Source of the DNA: Parastagonospora avenae f. sp. tritici 18332-5 | Lineage: Eukaryota; Ascomycota; Dothideomycetes; Pleosporales; Phaeosphaeriaceae | DNA: 64,000 nt | Direction: 5' to 3' | NCBI GenBank assembly: GCA_022559985.1 | Contig: JAFJTR010000093.1 | Span: 1 to 64,000, forward strand | Shown: positions 43,313 to 55,464 of the stretch, piece by piece | Position numbering within the stretch: the stretch's first letter is position 1 | Layout of the letters: each line of letters opens with the position of its first letter | Notes under the pieces: generated by a model | What the model was told of the DNA's origin: nothing | What the model saw: only the letters and a program-made list of their open reading frames with translations | Databases searched by the model: none | Position numbers and translations under genes: made by a program

Positions 43313-46049
43313 ATGGCGGGCAGAAAACGCGTCTCTAACGGCTCTATCGCCGCCAAAGCTCTACCTAAAAAGCGCGCCCGAGTCGCTCTATCAGGCTCCA
43401 CCAGCCAGCCGATATCTATTGGTGATACTCAGCAGCCATCTCCATCTCCATTTACTCCATCTACGCCGTCTCCGCCGCCGCTGCAGGCCTCCTACGTTTC
43501 TACTTTGGAGTCACAACTCCGCGATTCCCGCCCCGAAGCTGAGATTGTAGCGTCTTTTGAGGGCAGCGGAGAGGCGACTGTTGCCTTATCAAATACAGCA
43601 GATGAGACGTCACCTCATATGGATGAGGTGCTCGATAGAAACTTTGAGGACAACTACGAGAGCATAGATTGTGTCAAGCGTCAAGGTTGGGGAGAATCAT
43701 ATAGTATTAGGCTATGGGATAGAGAGGCCTTTGTACTGAATGGAGCATGCACTAGTCCCAATGGGGAAGTGCGTGAGAGCAAACATGCGGTGGAACCTGG
43801 GGCAAACAGTACCGGCCCGTGCGGGAAACCCCACGGCCGACAGATTGGGATCGCTTGCCTTGTTTTATCAAGCCGCCTACAACTTCGCCCCGCACGCCAA
43901 GCTGGATATATCGACATAGCTATCGAGTTGTACTTCGATCTGACATGACTACAACGTACTACATATGTAATTTCTGCTACATCTATAAATATGTTGATGC
44001 TGGGCTTGCTAGTGTTTATCTATTAGCTGCAACTACAGCAGCAGCGCGCCGCCTCTGCGAGAATCGACCTGGCTATAGTTATACTCCACCTGGAAAGTCA
44101 TGTGTAGCTTGCAATAGTCCTAACCGCCGCATGCTTATGACTAGTGTATCAGTCCCACAAGTAATTGCTAACGAGCTTAGCAACTTTAATGTACAACGCT
44201 TCAGGCTAGCTGCAGTTGGGTGGCTAGTCGATAACAATCACTCAATATCTGAGTTCGAAAAGTCAGCTTTTCGGGAGATGATAGCTGCTGCCAATCTACA
44301 GGCAGAGGCAGCGCTTTGGCAGTCTCACAGGAGTGTAGGCGTGTGCGTTGTGCGCCTATACAACTACCTGCTGCCGCGTATAGTCCTGGCGCTGTCAGAA
44401 GCTGCTGGCAAAATATATGTAAGCTTTGACTGCTGGACGACGAAGGGTGGCAAAAAGGGCTACCTCGAGATTGTAGCTCACTTTGTCAATCGCCTTAGCA
44501 AGCTTATCGACCTGCCTATCGCCCTGCCTCAGCTCATCGGCCCTCATTCAGGCGAGAACATGGTAGAGATCGTATACAGTATGCTGCAGAAGGTTGGAGT
44601 AACAGCTCGTACGATAGGCTACTTCGTGCTCGATAGTGCCTATAATAAAGACACGACAATCACCTTACTCGCCTCCAAGTTCGGCTCCAACGCTGCCGCG
44701 GTCCTTACACGCTTAATATTATCGGTCAGACTCTACTTTGGGCCGTAGATGGCGACGCGTACGATAACAACGTGGGTGAGGCAGTTGAGCTAGATGAAGA
44801 GCACTAGTTCATGAAGGAGTGGCAGAGCGACGGCCCGTTGGGTATAATTCTAGCTGTGATTAATTATATCAAATCACCGCAGCAGTATGGGCTTTTTGAG
44901 TGCTTCCAGCGCCTTGCCCATAAGGAGCTATCTAGTGCGGACGACGATATCAAAATACTGCAGCCCGTCAAGCCATTTGTTGCCCGGTGGAACTCCTACT
45001 ACTCTTGTTTTGAGCGCGCGGCTAAGCTGCAGCCTGCTGTCAATGCCTACGCCAACTATTATATATCGGATACGAAGTTCCGCGTGGAGCGCGCGATCGA
45101 GCAAGGCAACAAGGTGCCAGAAACGCCTACTTGGATGAAATCAGACGGCCTCACGGCTCACGATTGGCAAGTAATCACTGAGTATATCGATATACTCGGG
45201 CCACTCAAAACAGCTACAAAGCGCCTTAATGGACATGGCCAAGGTAGCTTTGGCCTAGTCGCTAAGATTATACCTGTCTTCGAAGTACTACTCCACAAGC
45301 TTGAGCAACAGCTCGAGAAATTCGACTCTGTTAACTACGAGGAGCACGCCGAAGCTCCAGAAGATCATCTCGCTATCAACCTCCGCGCTGCTCTCATTAA
45401 AGCCTGCTCGTATTACAGCAAGCTAGACAATTAGACAAGACTACAGCTTACTACGCTGCAACAATACTCTATTTATGCTACAAGTTTTTTTGCGATATAG
45501 TGTGGGCAGAAAAAATCCGAGTAGCTTTCGCTTAATAACCGAAATTTTGACGCTCTGTGGGCTGAGTATAGAATGCTGCCTAAGCCTTGAGTACGGCCCT
45601 GAACGCTCTCCAACGACCTCTACGACGCGATCGATAGCCTCTGCAATCCCACGAGATCCACCGACGACGATCACGACGAGTATACTAGATGGAGGCGTTG
45701 TGAGCCAGTGGCAGGGAAGGACTCCTCCAACGCGCTAGACCCGATACAGTATTGGATAGGGCTTCGAGAGCAGTATCAAAATCTCAGTAGGCTTGCCCTT
45801 GACGTACTCTCTATCCCGGCTTCGAGCTGTGAGTGTGAGCGTATGGTTAGTGAGCTGGGTGATCTACTAGAGCCTCGCCGACGAGGTATATCACCCAAGC
45901 TTTTAGCGGTGATACAGTGCGTAAGAAGATGGAGGAGAAAGGCGCTGAAGATACCCAGCCTCCGTGATCGCTGGACAGTTTTGGGGCTACTACAGGTTGG
46001 ATCGAGATGGGAGATTTCTACGCGTGAACGATATTGTACCGCGCACTGA
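43313..46049 (+). pseudogene. hAT-family transposase, broken
   Basis: The first frame starts MAGRKRVSNGSIAAKALPKK with a Ser/Pro-rich N-terminus. The catalytic-region frame at 43819-44748 includes ICNFCYIYKYVDAG, LSEAAGKIYVSFDCWTT and IGYFVLDSAYNKDTTI. It breaks near 44705 by a frameshift, has an in-frame stop near 44810, and resumes with EWQSDGPLGIILAVINYI, PVKPFVARWNSYYSCF and DWQVITEYIDILGPLKTAT to 45434. After a second damaged stretch it ends in the hAT C-terminal dimerisation domain (LSRLALDVLSIPASSCECER, SELGDLLEPRRRGISPKLLA). At least one frameshift and several stops make it inactive. Confidence 0.88.
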
Positions 46050-46050
46050 C

Positions 46051-46440
46051 GTAGTGTCATTCTTGCATAATTTTATGTTATGCGAGCCTGAACATTTTCA
46101 AAGGCGCCATGTGATGTAAGAGGATTTTGAAATGTCCTTGAAGATATCCAGCCTGCGCGATCGCTGGGCTGTTCGAGGCCGCCCACTGCAGGAGGAAATC
46201 TGATGCAAGTTTTCCCACATATAGGTTCTATTTGGTCCGTCAGCGATTTGCAGCAGAGCAACTAACATCCAAGCCCGAGATAGTCCAATCGCCTATGACC
46301 CGATCTGCGAGTTCAATCTTCCATTTGCCAAAAAGATCGGCTGGTACGATGAGGAGGTACCCTCCTTGCAGATAGCTTCCAGTCTAGCTTGTCTCGCTTC
46401 CGATCATGTTGCAGGGCCAACAATATGGCTACGAGACAAG
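46051..46440. other. Spacer with a second hAT 3' fragment
   Basis: Bases around 46138-46170 (gaagatatccagcctgcgcg) repeat, with few changes, the hAT segment at about 45945-45975 (gaagatacccagcctccgtg). This suggests the tail of another hAT copy. Nothing else recognised. Confidence 0.45.
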
Positions 46441-46743
46441 CTAGCATGCGAATTGCGCCTGTACTTGTGGAATTAAACCGATGACCATGAGATTCTCATC
46501 GAGCCCCATGCCGCATGCCAACAAGCTGCCTTCGAAGCCGTCCTCAGTCAGCTTCAGTACGCGGTTAACACCATGAAGTTGGTAGTCGCATAGGACTTGT
46601 GGCGCCTCTGAGTTCAAGATGTCCTCTGGAGTTTCGGACAGGCTTTGATCTGGCAATGTGCGATCATCCCAACCTGCCACGATCCCATGCTGCACGAGGT
46701 TCCAGAGCTCATCGACGAATCGTTGATGCTCCGCATCGTTCAT
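46441..46743 (-). pseudogene. SNF2-type helicase fragment
   Basis: A 100-codon minus-strand frame ending in sequence that resembles the start of an SNF2/Rad5-like ATPase: LCDYQLHGVNRVLKLTEDGF then EGSLLACGMGLDENLMVIGLI. Functional proteins have a GMGLGKT-type Walker A at this point; here the Gly-Lys-Thr is replaced by Asp-Glu-Asn and no further helicase motifs follow. It is a decayed fragment next to the hAT relic. Confidence 0.55.
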
Positions 46744-48114
46744 GCCACTATAGGCTATCTTGTTCAGTCTCTTCTTCTTTTTTTGGTGATGAGTTTGCCC
46801 TCTTCATTGTAGTGGCTCAATGCCAGAAACAAGGAAAATGTGTAGTGTGAACAGTCTGATTCGTAGTGACGTTATGGGGGAACAAGGCCTCCGAGCTATC
46901 TAATGATGGGCGCTAAGCCCCATTTAGAACTATTCATTACATCTGCCTCCCCACAAAGCCCACGTCCGCGTGAAGGAGAGAAAAAGAAGGGAAATAAGGA
47001 AAATTTTCTGTGACCATTATCCGCTGTGCTGCTTGTTGCAAACACTTTACCAACCATCCGCCGTGCTGCTTGTTGCAAGCACTTTACCGATCTCCTCAGT
47101 CCCAAGCGCCGCTTGTACCGCCCCAGGTACCGACACTCCAAGTGCCGTCATCGCCTCAGTGGTTCTCTTCATCGACGTTGTCCTCCGTATCGTCATCTTC
47201 GATATCAGCGACGGTAGGATCATCCGTGACGATAGGCTCATCAGTGACGACGTCAGGGTTGATCCAGAGCTGTTTGAGCTTTCAGTTGCTGACTCTAGGC
47301 ATGGCGAATTTATGGTGAGAGAGTAATCTCGTTTCAGTCATAGCAGGGTTTGCTGATTGCAGTGGTTTGGGTACTAGTACTGCGTCGTGCTTCTTGCTTT
47401 AATACCATATGTAGCTTTCTAACAGATTACAGTAGGTTTCGCGTTCACTGTATCGAATATGAGGTAAAGGAGGTGGATGGTGGCTGTTTCAAGGCCCTTT
47501 CTTGGGCTGTTCACATGTAGACTGAACCGCAATAGTACTAGGATTGACAGGATGGCGTGAGTTGCGCGACTGCAAGCTGATCCTTGGTATCTAGGGTCAC
47601 GACGTGATAATCCACGAGCTTTAGAGTATGCGAATGCTGCATCAGTAGACTTCCAAGTAAATTTCATGGGAGCAATGGCTAAGGCTGTATAGGTTCAATG
47701 TATCTTTTGGACCTCGTCCACTGCTGATAGTTCCTTGAATACATCCAGGCTGACACAAAACATTATAATCATCATCGTTGTTAACTCGTTATTTTCAGAG
47801 CAACGAGGCGCGTAGGCGATAGGGAAGACATGTGTACATGTATGTTAAGCGTCTCATCTCGGTAGATCTAGAAGAATGTATGAGAGTCCCAAGGCAGTTC
47901 CCTAGGTGTATCATCGAGAATATCATGGATCTTATGTCCGAATGAGCAGGATCGGTGATAGGTATCAATGTGCATTCTCACAATCCAACATTTGCTTACC
48001 TCATCCGAAGTGAATGGGAAAGCGGCAGCCACGCACCCGTCAATATATCCACACCTCTCCTTCTCTCCCGCATCCACACCAATCCGACCACTCCCTATCA
48101 ACCAGTAAACCAAA
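46744..48114. other. 1.4 kb without a supported gene; short tandem duplication
   Basis: A ~42 bp tandem duplication occurs at about 47018-47092 (ATCCGCYGTGCTGCTTGTTG then CAARCACTTTACC, twice). A plus-strand Ser/Val-rich frame at 46970-47326 spans it but has no recognisable feature. Probably relic DNA. Confidence 0.45.
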
Positions 48115-48587
48115 ATGGGCCCAATCCACCTCCAAATCTACAAAACCCTGCACCTCCGCCGCGGCACGCAGGAAGAGGACCTCATCAAAACCATCGCCGG
48201 TACATTCCCATCCACCCCCTTGTCATACGCAACTAACCCGCCACAGCCAACATCACCCTCCCCGTCAAACACACCGTCGGCTCGGACATCCACCCGAGCC
48301 GAATTTCGATCCCGATCATCTACGTGGCCGCAGTTGGTGGCGAGGGCGCGTAATACAAGGCTTCGGTCTGCGTGCATCGGGGTGTGGGTAAGTGTGTGGT
48401 TGTTGTTGAGGAGAAGATGAAATGGGGCGCGGATGTGATTATGGGGGTGATGGAGAAGGTGGATAGTTTGGTGATTGAGATTTTGTGCGAGGAGGCGAAG
48501 ATGGTGGGAGGTGTTGGGGCTGAGTTGTTTGGATTGTGGCAGGGACATGAGATGGCGCTGGCGCATCGAGAGGCGGGAAAGTGGTGA
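48115..48587 (+). pseudogene. Small two-exon protein gene with in-frame stop (copy A)
   Basis: Exon 1 (48115-48199, MGPIHLQIYKTLHLRRGTQE) joins through a 47 bp intron (48200-48246) to exon 2, which continues NITLPVKHTVGSDIHPSRIS then IPIIYVAAVGGEGA. A TAA stop at 48351-48353 interrupts the frame, which then stays open as YKASVCVHRGVGKCVVVVEE and further to 48587. If the TAA were a sense codon the protein would be about 141 residues. The open, evenly composed sequence after the stop suggests a recent nonsense change, or a short intron I could not place. The intron sits at the same codon position and phase as in the gene at 48897, and the sequences after it align, so the two look like paralogues. 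No known family. Confidence 0.5.
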
Positions 48588-48896
48588 GTGGGTGTGATTG
48601 GAAGCTATCTCGATCTCGACGTGATACATTCATACTCTTATATAAGACCTTGAAGACATCCAGCATTTTGTACACGTGTGGCATGCTTTGAGATTGGAGG
48701 GAATGATTGTTGGATACGACATGTGCACCATATCATCGTCGACTGAGTTTCGGCTAGCGTGGTGGAAGTTGTGATTTGGTGTTTGGTGTTTGGTGGAATT
48801 AGTTGCGCCTGTAAGTTTGCTAGCACCGTGCATTTATGTCTTCTTCCACAAGGACTTATAGAAAGATATGACTTCGGATCCTCATCAATCAGCAAT

Positions 48897-49289
48897 GTCC
48901 AACTTCGACTTCACCTCGCTTGAAGGCAAGCTCTTCGCCCTCCTAGACGTGCACCGCGGGGATGCATCAGAACATCTCGTCCAAGTCCAGGCCGGTATGT
49001 GTCCAGCCTCTCACCTGAACCCACCATGAAAACATCTATCGGCAGCGCACATCGCCTTTCTGATCCGGAACAAATTTGGCCCGGGCGCCAGTGCAAACAG
49101 AATCTCTGTTGTACTCGTCGAAGAGCGAAACTACCATGGTCAGACGATAATGATCTTGATCCATTGCAACAACAAGCAGATGGAGACAGTCATCTCGGCT
49201 TTGGCCCAGGGACCGCGCGTTGTAATGAGCTCACTGGAGGGCAAAGTCCAACAGCAGGAACAAAATGCTCTTAGAGGCCAGCGGAGATA
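48897..49289 (+). CDS. Small two-exon hypothetical protein (copy B)
   Basis: ATG at 48897 (MSNFDFTSLEGKLFALLDVH). Exon 1 ends after VQVQAA; a phase-1 intron of about 50 bp (GTATGT ... GGCAG, about 48995-49044) leads to HIAFLIRNKFGPGASANRIS, then VVLVEERNYHGQTIMILIHC and VVMSSLEGKVQQQEQNALRG before the stop. The product is about 115 residues, soluble, with no recognised family. The segment IRNKFGPGASANRISVVLVE aligns with VKHTVGSDIHPSRISIPIIY of copy A. It would be missed by ORF-only annotation because each exon is short. Confidence 0.55.
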
Positions 49290-50307
49290 GGAATGTACAA
49301 GCGTCGTGCCATACATATACCGTAGATCAGTAAGAAAACGACTTAATGCGGACAACGCAACCATTACGTATGCTCCAGACTAGAGTAGCGGCGATGTGTG
49401 GTGGTTCTAGAATGTTGTAAGGTTGGTCGTCGGCTGCACTCGTGGGGATGACGTCCCGACGTCGGCTAGGATCAGGTTTATGGACTTGTCTCGTTTCACG
49501 ACCACATGCGGAGACAGCCGCCAGCTTGCATGAACGATTGGAATGGCCGAACCGCACACGAAACACGTGCAATTGCGATGGACGTTTTTCTTTTGCAGAT
49601 CTGAGTTGTAGACATTCACGGGGTGGTGGAAGGGCCGGTCCGTGACCCCTTTCGCTCGCTGGGCCCATGCAAGGATCGGCGGTTATCGGCCAGGAACAGG
49701 CTAGCGCGGCGTTGGTTAGGCCAATCTTGTGTCTTGTCAGTTGTTTCAGAGCGTGGCAGGGGGGCGGAAGCGCGATGTGACCAAGAAACCAGCCCCAAAA
49801 TAATTCAACACTGCGACCTGCACTGCGACCACATCTCACCACTCGCCTTGCCGCCAATACACGCTCACGACCCCCTCTCCCTCTCAGCTGCGCCCCGTGT
49901 TGTTCTTCACGACCAGACACGTCCGCTCCTTCCGCTCCGGCTTCACAGCGTTTGCATGTGCGTGAAACAGCCGCGCCCGCACTCGGCACCACCACCTCCG
50001 CAGCACCAGTCGCTCCTTCCCTTTGAAACGAATTTCTTCCGCACACAGTAAACTCCGCTGGCCGAGGACACTCCCTCTCGCACACGACGTTTCTTTGCCT
50101 TGCGACGACGCCCTTTGCGCCCCAGCCTCACGTGCACGCCGTCCCTCGCATCGATTGCGCCTCGGCTGGCTTGGCACAGCTGGACACTGTGAGCGTAGAG
50201 TGGACCCAATTGCACAGGACATGAGCTAGGATGACGCGACCACATATTATCAGAGCAGGTGCGATTACCTGTGAATGTTGCGCATCTAGACTCGAGGTTG
50301 CTGACAC
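49290..50307. other. Promoter/5' leader region of the Tea4/Bud14 gene
   Basis: 1 kb with C/T-rich tracts on the plus strand from ~49840 onward, as often seen in long 5' leaders of fungal polarity genes. A long minus-strand frame here is of low complexity and was not accepted as a gene. Confidence 0.4.
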
Positions 50308-53300
50308 ATGCTAGACACGCTCGACCTGCAGGACAAATCATCACCCACCGCCCAAGACCACTCATCCCAGCCCGAACACCCCGCCCCACTCGGGATTGGG
50401 CCCGCCGCACCCCATCAGCAAGCCTCGCTGCGCCACGTAGAAGAGGAGCGCGACGCCGAGGAGGCAAAATTGCAGAATGCGTGGAGCAATGCTGGCACCG
50501 ACCTCAGGGACGACCCCGGTTCCGATGACGAGCGCACAGTCGTGAATCACAAGGAAAATCAGCAAGATGAGCAGGCTATCAGGCTGAATGGCGGGGCCGG
50601 CGACGGCGACGATTCTGACATGCAGGACGCTGATGTGGAGGAGGACATGGACGACGACATGATGGACAAAATCTCGAGTTCGCCTTCGATTGACGATGGT
50701 GGGTATTCTTTACCTCTCCCCCCGGCATGGCCGAAGCGGGCGCAGTCTCTGACCCCAGAGTCTTCGCCAATGCACTCGGCCGTCGCCTCTTCCTCGCCCT
50801 TTACCACCACCCCTATCCATTTCCCCATCTCAGTCGCGAGCGCTCGAAGACCACTCGACGTCCCAGCACAAGACGACACGCCTGTATTTCGATTCTCATT
50901 TTCGTCAACATCGATCCCTATTTCTTTACGATTCTCTCAGCAAAACAATTTCAAGTCAACGGAGCATCATCGTGGTGAGTATGCCTGGCCCAGGACCGCT
51001 CCCGAACTGGATGGCATTTCCGACTCTGGACTGGATCCCATGAGCCCGAGGTCGAAACAGCGTAGGTTGATCGAGCGCAGACTTAGGATTATGCGTGAAG
51101 ACTCAGACATGTCGCTGATATCGGATCTGGACGAGGACGAAGCCAACAACATGTTGCGACCATTGAGGCTACCGACAAACCTGAGCAAATCACCAGATGC
51201 GCCCGAGGACCCTCATCTGACACCCGCGTCCCCGCCCCGGACTACCAACGGCACACCACCGCCCAAGCCCGTGCGCCCAGTCGAGGACGATGATTCTTGG
51301 ACTACCGACAGCAATGCCGATTCCTGGGACGAGGACATGGACAAAGATGATGATGCATCCAACGACGTTATTTTCTCAGACGACTCACGTTTCATCGATT
51401 CCGGCTGGGGAGGCGAATGCTTACGAGAAACAGAGGACATTGATTTCGAATTCGTTTACGCACTCCACACATTTGTTGCCACCGTAGAAGGTCAGGCAAA
51501 TGCGACAAAGGGCGACACCATGGTTTTGCTAGATGACAGCAACAGCTACTGGTGGCTTGTCCGTGTTGTCAAAGACAGCAGTATTGGTGGGTGTCTGTTT
51601 GCTGCATGTATGCTATTTGCTAATGAAATGTAGGATATCTGCCCGCCGAGCACATCGAAACTCCCACAGAACGATTGGCAAGATTGAATAAGCACAGAAA
51701 CATCGACCTTTCAGCGACGATGCTTGGCGACACGGCAGAGAAGTCGAAGAATCCGCTCAAAAAGGCCATGCGAAGGCGAAATGCTAAGACCGTTCAATTC
51801 GCACCACCTACGTATGTCGAAGCATCCGACTACGATTACTCCTCAGATGAAGATGGTGGTGAGCTTTTCGGTGGACCGGACCCGAAGCAAGCGCAGCAGC
51901 AGCAACAACAGCAGCAGCAGGACGCCCAAAAGGCCGAGACAGAAACCCAAGAAGATCTACAGGTGCAGCCACTCAAGGTTGGAGGGGCGAAGAAGGATGG
52001 GAAGAACGAAGGAGATGCTCGTGTCTCAGGAGAAGAAGCCGCAAACGGAGACGACAAGCAACGGGGAAGCGATGACGTTGACCGGCCATTGGATCCCAAA
52101 GTCTCCAGAAACGGTACTCTGCGAAACACAGACTCGTTCTTCAAGGATGAGAACACTGAAACCCGGAAAATCACCCTCACACCCAATCTACTCCGCGACG
52201 ATTCCAGCACATCCACCACAGGATCGCGCGAACGAGGACCGAGTCTTGAAAGCTTGGAGAAGAACGGCTTTGCTGACAAGGTCAAAGACGACAAGAAGAA
52301 GAAAGAGAAGAAGGCAGGCATGCTCAGTGGGCTGTTCAAGCGCAAGGACAAGAAGGTTAAGCAGGACTCTATGGATAGCGACATTGACAGCAAGGAAGAA
52401 TTGGATCGAGGCTCACCACAACCTAAGCCCTCAGAGGAATCCGCAGAGCGCTCATCTGCTGAACAGCTTGGACCACAGAGATCAACCAGCAAAGGCAAGC
52501 TGCAGAAAGCCCGCAGTCGCGATGATTCACCACAGAAAACAAAGGGAATCTTGAAAACTGACAGTCCTACAGAAGCTGTGTCACAACCGACGGCTTCGCC
52601 AGACGCACTTGACAGCAAGCCAACAGCACAGCAGCCCTCTACCATGCGTATGGTTCCATCTGAGCAAGAAGATGAATCTTCTGCTGAGGTCAAAATCACA
52701 ACTTCCAAGAATCCTTTTCGGTCACAACCCAAACAGGAAGTGGAGCCAAAGCCAGAACGCGTTACCAAGGCAAAGCAACGCATGCAACTGGATGATTTTG
52801 ACACGAGCGATGAGGAAGACGATCCATTTGCGGATCCGGATGCGCAGACCAAATCAGTACAGCCAGAATCCGCAGACGCTACTGGACGATTATCCGAATC
52901 TCCAGTTCAAATTTCAGCAGCAGATGCACAACCCACAACCAAAGCGCAAACTCAGGAGAAGGAAAGGGAAGCAGACTCGCAACAACCTCCAGGACTTGCG
53001 CACGACAACTCGAGCCAAGAGACCAGCTCGCCTGTATCAACACCTACACCCGACGACAGCCCCATGAAGACCATACCAGAAAATACGACATTGATCATTC
53101 CGCGCTCCGAACGCACCGGCTCCCCCACACTGCTGTCCCCCACAACTGCCACTCCAGGTCCACCGCCTTCACGACCCGCACCCACGCCAACGAAGGCCGA
53201 TCGCGACGTGCAACCCTCTCCTCCCACCTCGTCCGAAAGCAGCCAGCTCCCCGCGTGGTCGGATGCTGCACTCCGCGCCTATCTCGACGACGGCAGCGAC

Positions 53301-53528
53301 GTGCGCGACATGCTGCTTGTTGTCAGTGACACCACTGGCGTTGTACCCGTCGGCCGCGACCATCCCATCATGAGCACGCTCTTCGTCGAGGAGAGTAAGA
53401 GAGTGCAGGGCATGAGCACTGAACTCGACCGCTTGCTCAGCGGACTCATGGAGAAGCGAATGAAGCGCAACGGCAGTGCGGCTAGCAGTAAAGCCAGCAC
53501 CGGAAGAAGTGGGAGTGGGTTGAGATAA
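50308..53528 (+). CDS. tea4: Tea4/TeaC/Bud14-type SH3 polarity protein
   Basis: Homologue of yeast Bud14, fission yeast Tea4 and Aspergillus TeaC, cell-end proteins that bind type-1 phosphatase and help position polarised growth (established). Exons 50308-51586 and 51634-53528 (47 bp intron) give 1057 residues. The SH3 domain spans about residues 380-440: DFEFVYALHTFVATVEGQAN, KGDTMVLLDDSNSYWWLVRV, then GYLPAEHIETPTERLARLNK, split by the intron before the GYLPAEHIETP segment, which is the family hallmark. Acidic Asp/Glu tracts lie upstream (MQDADVEEDMDDDMMDK). Downstream there is a basic KKAMRRRNAKTVQFAPPTYV motif that may be the phosphatase-docking KxVxF-like element (KTVQFA), a poly-Gln run at 51894-51920, and a long disordered region. 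The C-terminal ~110 residues (AWSDAALRAYLDDGSDVRDM) are again conserved-looking. Confidence 0.85.
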
Positions 53529-54163
53529 TGAGATCCGAACGGAGGTTACTTTCTTGTTGCATATACCCTAGGGTTCTTCTTTTCCCTTCTGGCGTTATAT
53601 TCATGCTTTATGCAATGCAAAACGCGGCATGATAGTGCTTGGGTTCTTGGCGGATTATTTTCTTCAAATCATTTGCTTTTGTGAGCATATTTTTGCAGTC
53701 CATGCTGGCGTTTTCAGTCTTTTCTCGCCAACTTCGCACATTCGCTACGTAATACCCCCGGTTTACTTTCTTCTTTCTTGATATGTTTTATATGCGCGCC
53801 ACTGGGTTGGGTGGGAGTTTTGTGTACATGCATGTGTATGTGTATTCTAGCAATGAACAGTGTGGCATATCATCATCGACGCTTTCTGGCACACAGCATT
53901 GCTAATATCCAGCGAAACAATGGGTGTGTAAATCCTTCTCGAATGCCCCTTTCTTGCCCTTATCTATCTTCCACCTTCAAAGCGCCTTTCGTGTCCGAAA
54001 CTACATTCCACTGCCCTTGGAAGCTATCAGTGCTGCTCTCGAGTATTGTTGCGCATTACATGTATCTGCTGCGCGTGTAGTCTTGGAAATTGTGGGACGA
54101 TAGTGGCGGGGGGATATTGTTGGTCGACTGGAAGCCGCAGTAAGTACCCCAAAACGCTTGCAT
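53529..54163. other. Intergenic, convergent 3' ends
   Basis: 635 bp between the ends of the Tea4-type gene (+) and the methyltransferase (-). No gene seen. It marks the likely left limit of the biosynthetic cluster. Confidence 0.5.
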
Positions 54164-55464
54164 CTAAACATCCCATTGCACATCGATGATCTGCAACTGC
54201 GATCCTTCCGGCTGCACAACACTCCTGATAACAAATCGCCTATCCGCCTCCTTCAACAACCCCGTCCAATCCTCAACAGTCCGCTCTTTCGCATTAAAAC
54301 ACGCTTTCATGACCAAATCATACGCCCGCACCGTGCGGTCCTTGTACGGACTCAACACGCCCCCAGGCGGCACTACATGGTCGTTGATAACCACCCTCGC
54401 CCCCTTCTTCAGCGCCGGAACCAAATTCCTCAATATCTTCACGCAGTACTTATCCCCCCAGTTATGAAAGATCATGCGGAACAAATACACATCAGCGTTC
54501 TTAACCGGCTGCTCCGTGAAGAAGTCGTACGCCTGGAATTCCACACGCTCAATGCCTTGCCGTGCGCCCGCGATAACTTCGGGCAGGTCTTGCACCACAC
54601 ACGTCACGTCTGGATGCCGCTTGGCTACTTCGAGCATGACTGCGCCGTGGGAACCGCCCACATCAACCACCATCCTGTGTGCTTTCCAGTCATAGTTATC
54701 CACGAGAAGCGCCGTGTGCATCGCCGGACTCGCCTGGAAGAAACTCATCGCATCGGCGAAGCGCTTAGCCTTTGCGCCCGTCTGGTCCGTCCCCAGATCC
54801 TCGAAGAAGGAGAGCTTGGTTTTGCGCGACAGGCTGTAGGCGGATTCCTGCGGCTCTTGCGAGCCGGGATGATGCGCCATGGCGGACATGATAAATGGGC
54901 CTGATGACCACATGTTTTCGCAGGTCTCTTCTACCCATTCGCGCAGCAAAGGGACATTTGCGATTGCGTTACTCATGCCGGAATGCGAAATGATGCCGGG
55001 TGAGGGCTCGAGGAAAAGACGGCTTGCAATGGCGTGGCGGACGAGGCGTGTACAGTCTTCGTTGTTGAGACCGGATGCTTGTGCGAGTTTGGGAATGGTG
55101 GTTGTTTCTGAGACTGGGAATATGTTGGCTATTTTGAATTTGGCCATGGCGTGTAAGCTGGTTAGGCTTGTGGGCTTTTCAAGTCAGCTGATTAGCATGT
55201 ATTGTAGAGAATACCACTTACTGTGTGGATGAGCTCATGAACGATCTTGGGCATGGGTCCGAGGAGCAGAACTTGCAGCTCATCCATGGCCTCAAGGGAG
55301 GCTTCCTTCGCGGCTACAATTTCAGGAGGGAGCGGAAGATCTGGTGGCGTGGTAGCTTCAAGCGAAGGCGAAGGGAGGCCATTTTCTGTAAAGTATTTGT
55401 CGATAATGCGTGTGTTCTGCTCGATTGAAGAAGACAAAGTGACGATTCTGCTTGGTGAAGACAT
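54164..55464 (-). CDS. SAM-dependent O-methyltransferase
   Basis: Plant/fungal secondary-metabolism O-methyltransferase (Methyltransf_2 type). Exons 55464-55222 and 55174-54164 (47 bp intron) give 417 residues. A dimerisation/winged-helix N-terminus (MAKFKIANIFPVSE; LVRHAIASRLFLEP) precedes the SAM motif VVDVGGSHGAVMLEVA. Further motifs are VVQDLPEVI, the catalytic-base region LFRMIFHNWGDKYCVKILRN (His in FHNW), NDHVVPPGG and RAYDLVMKACFNAKERT. The enzyme should methylate a hydroxyl of a small or peptide-derived product. A second member of the same family at 62163-63663 shares the same domain order but has an extra intron, so both may tailor the same metabolite. Confidence 0.9.

Larger units (their letters stand above)
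42973..46050 (+). mobile_element. Degenerate hAT transposon
   Basis: The left end begins CAGAGTTGGTTTCAAGCAAGC at 42973, a hAT-like terminus, followed by repeated AAGCAAGC/GCTTGCTTGAAA motifs (42990-43090) typical of hAT subterminal binding sites. The transposase relic follows. No matching right terminus or 8 bp duplication was found after 46050, so the 3' end appears lost. Confidence 0.65.

Noticed and set aside
49327..50085. 252-codon minus-strand frame upstream of the Tea4/Bud14 gene
   Set aside because: Arg/Ala/Cys-rich low-complexity product without a domain, lying in the GC/CT-rich leader region of the plus-strand gene.
51836..52852. 338-codon minus-strand frame inside the Tea4/Bud14 gene
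   Set aside because: Ser/Cys-rich low-complexity product antisense to a well-supported exon; shadow frame.
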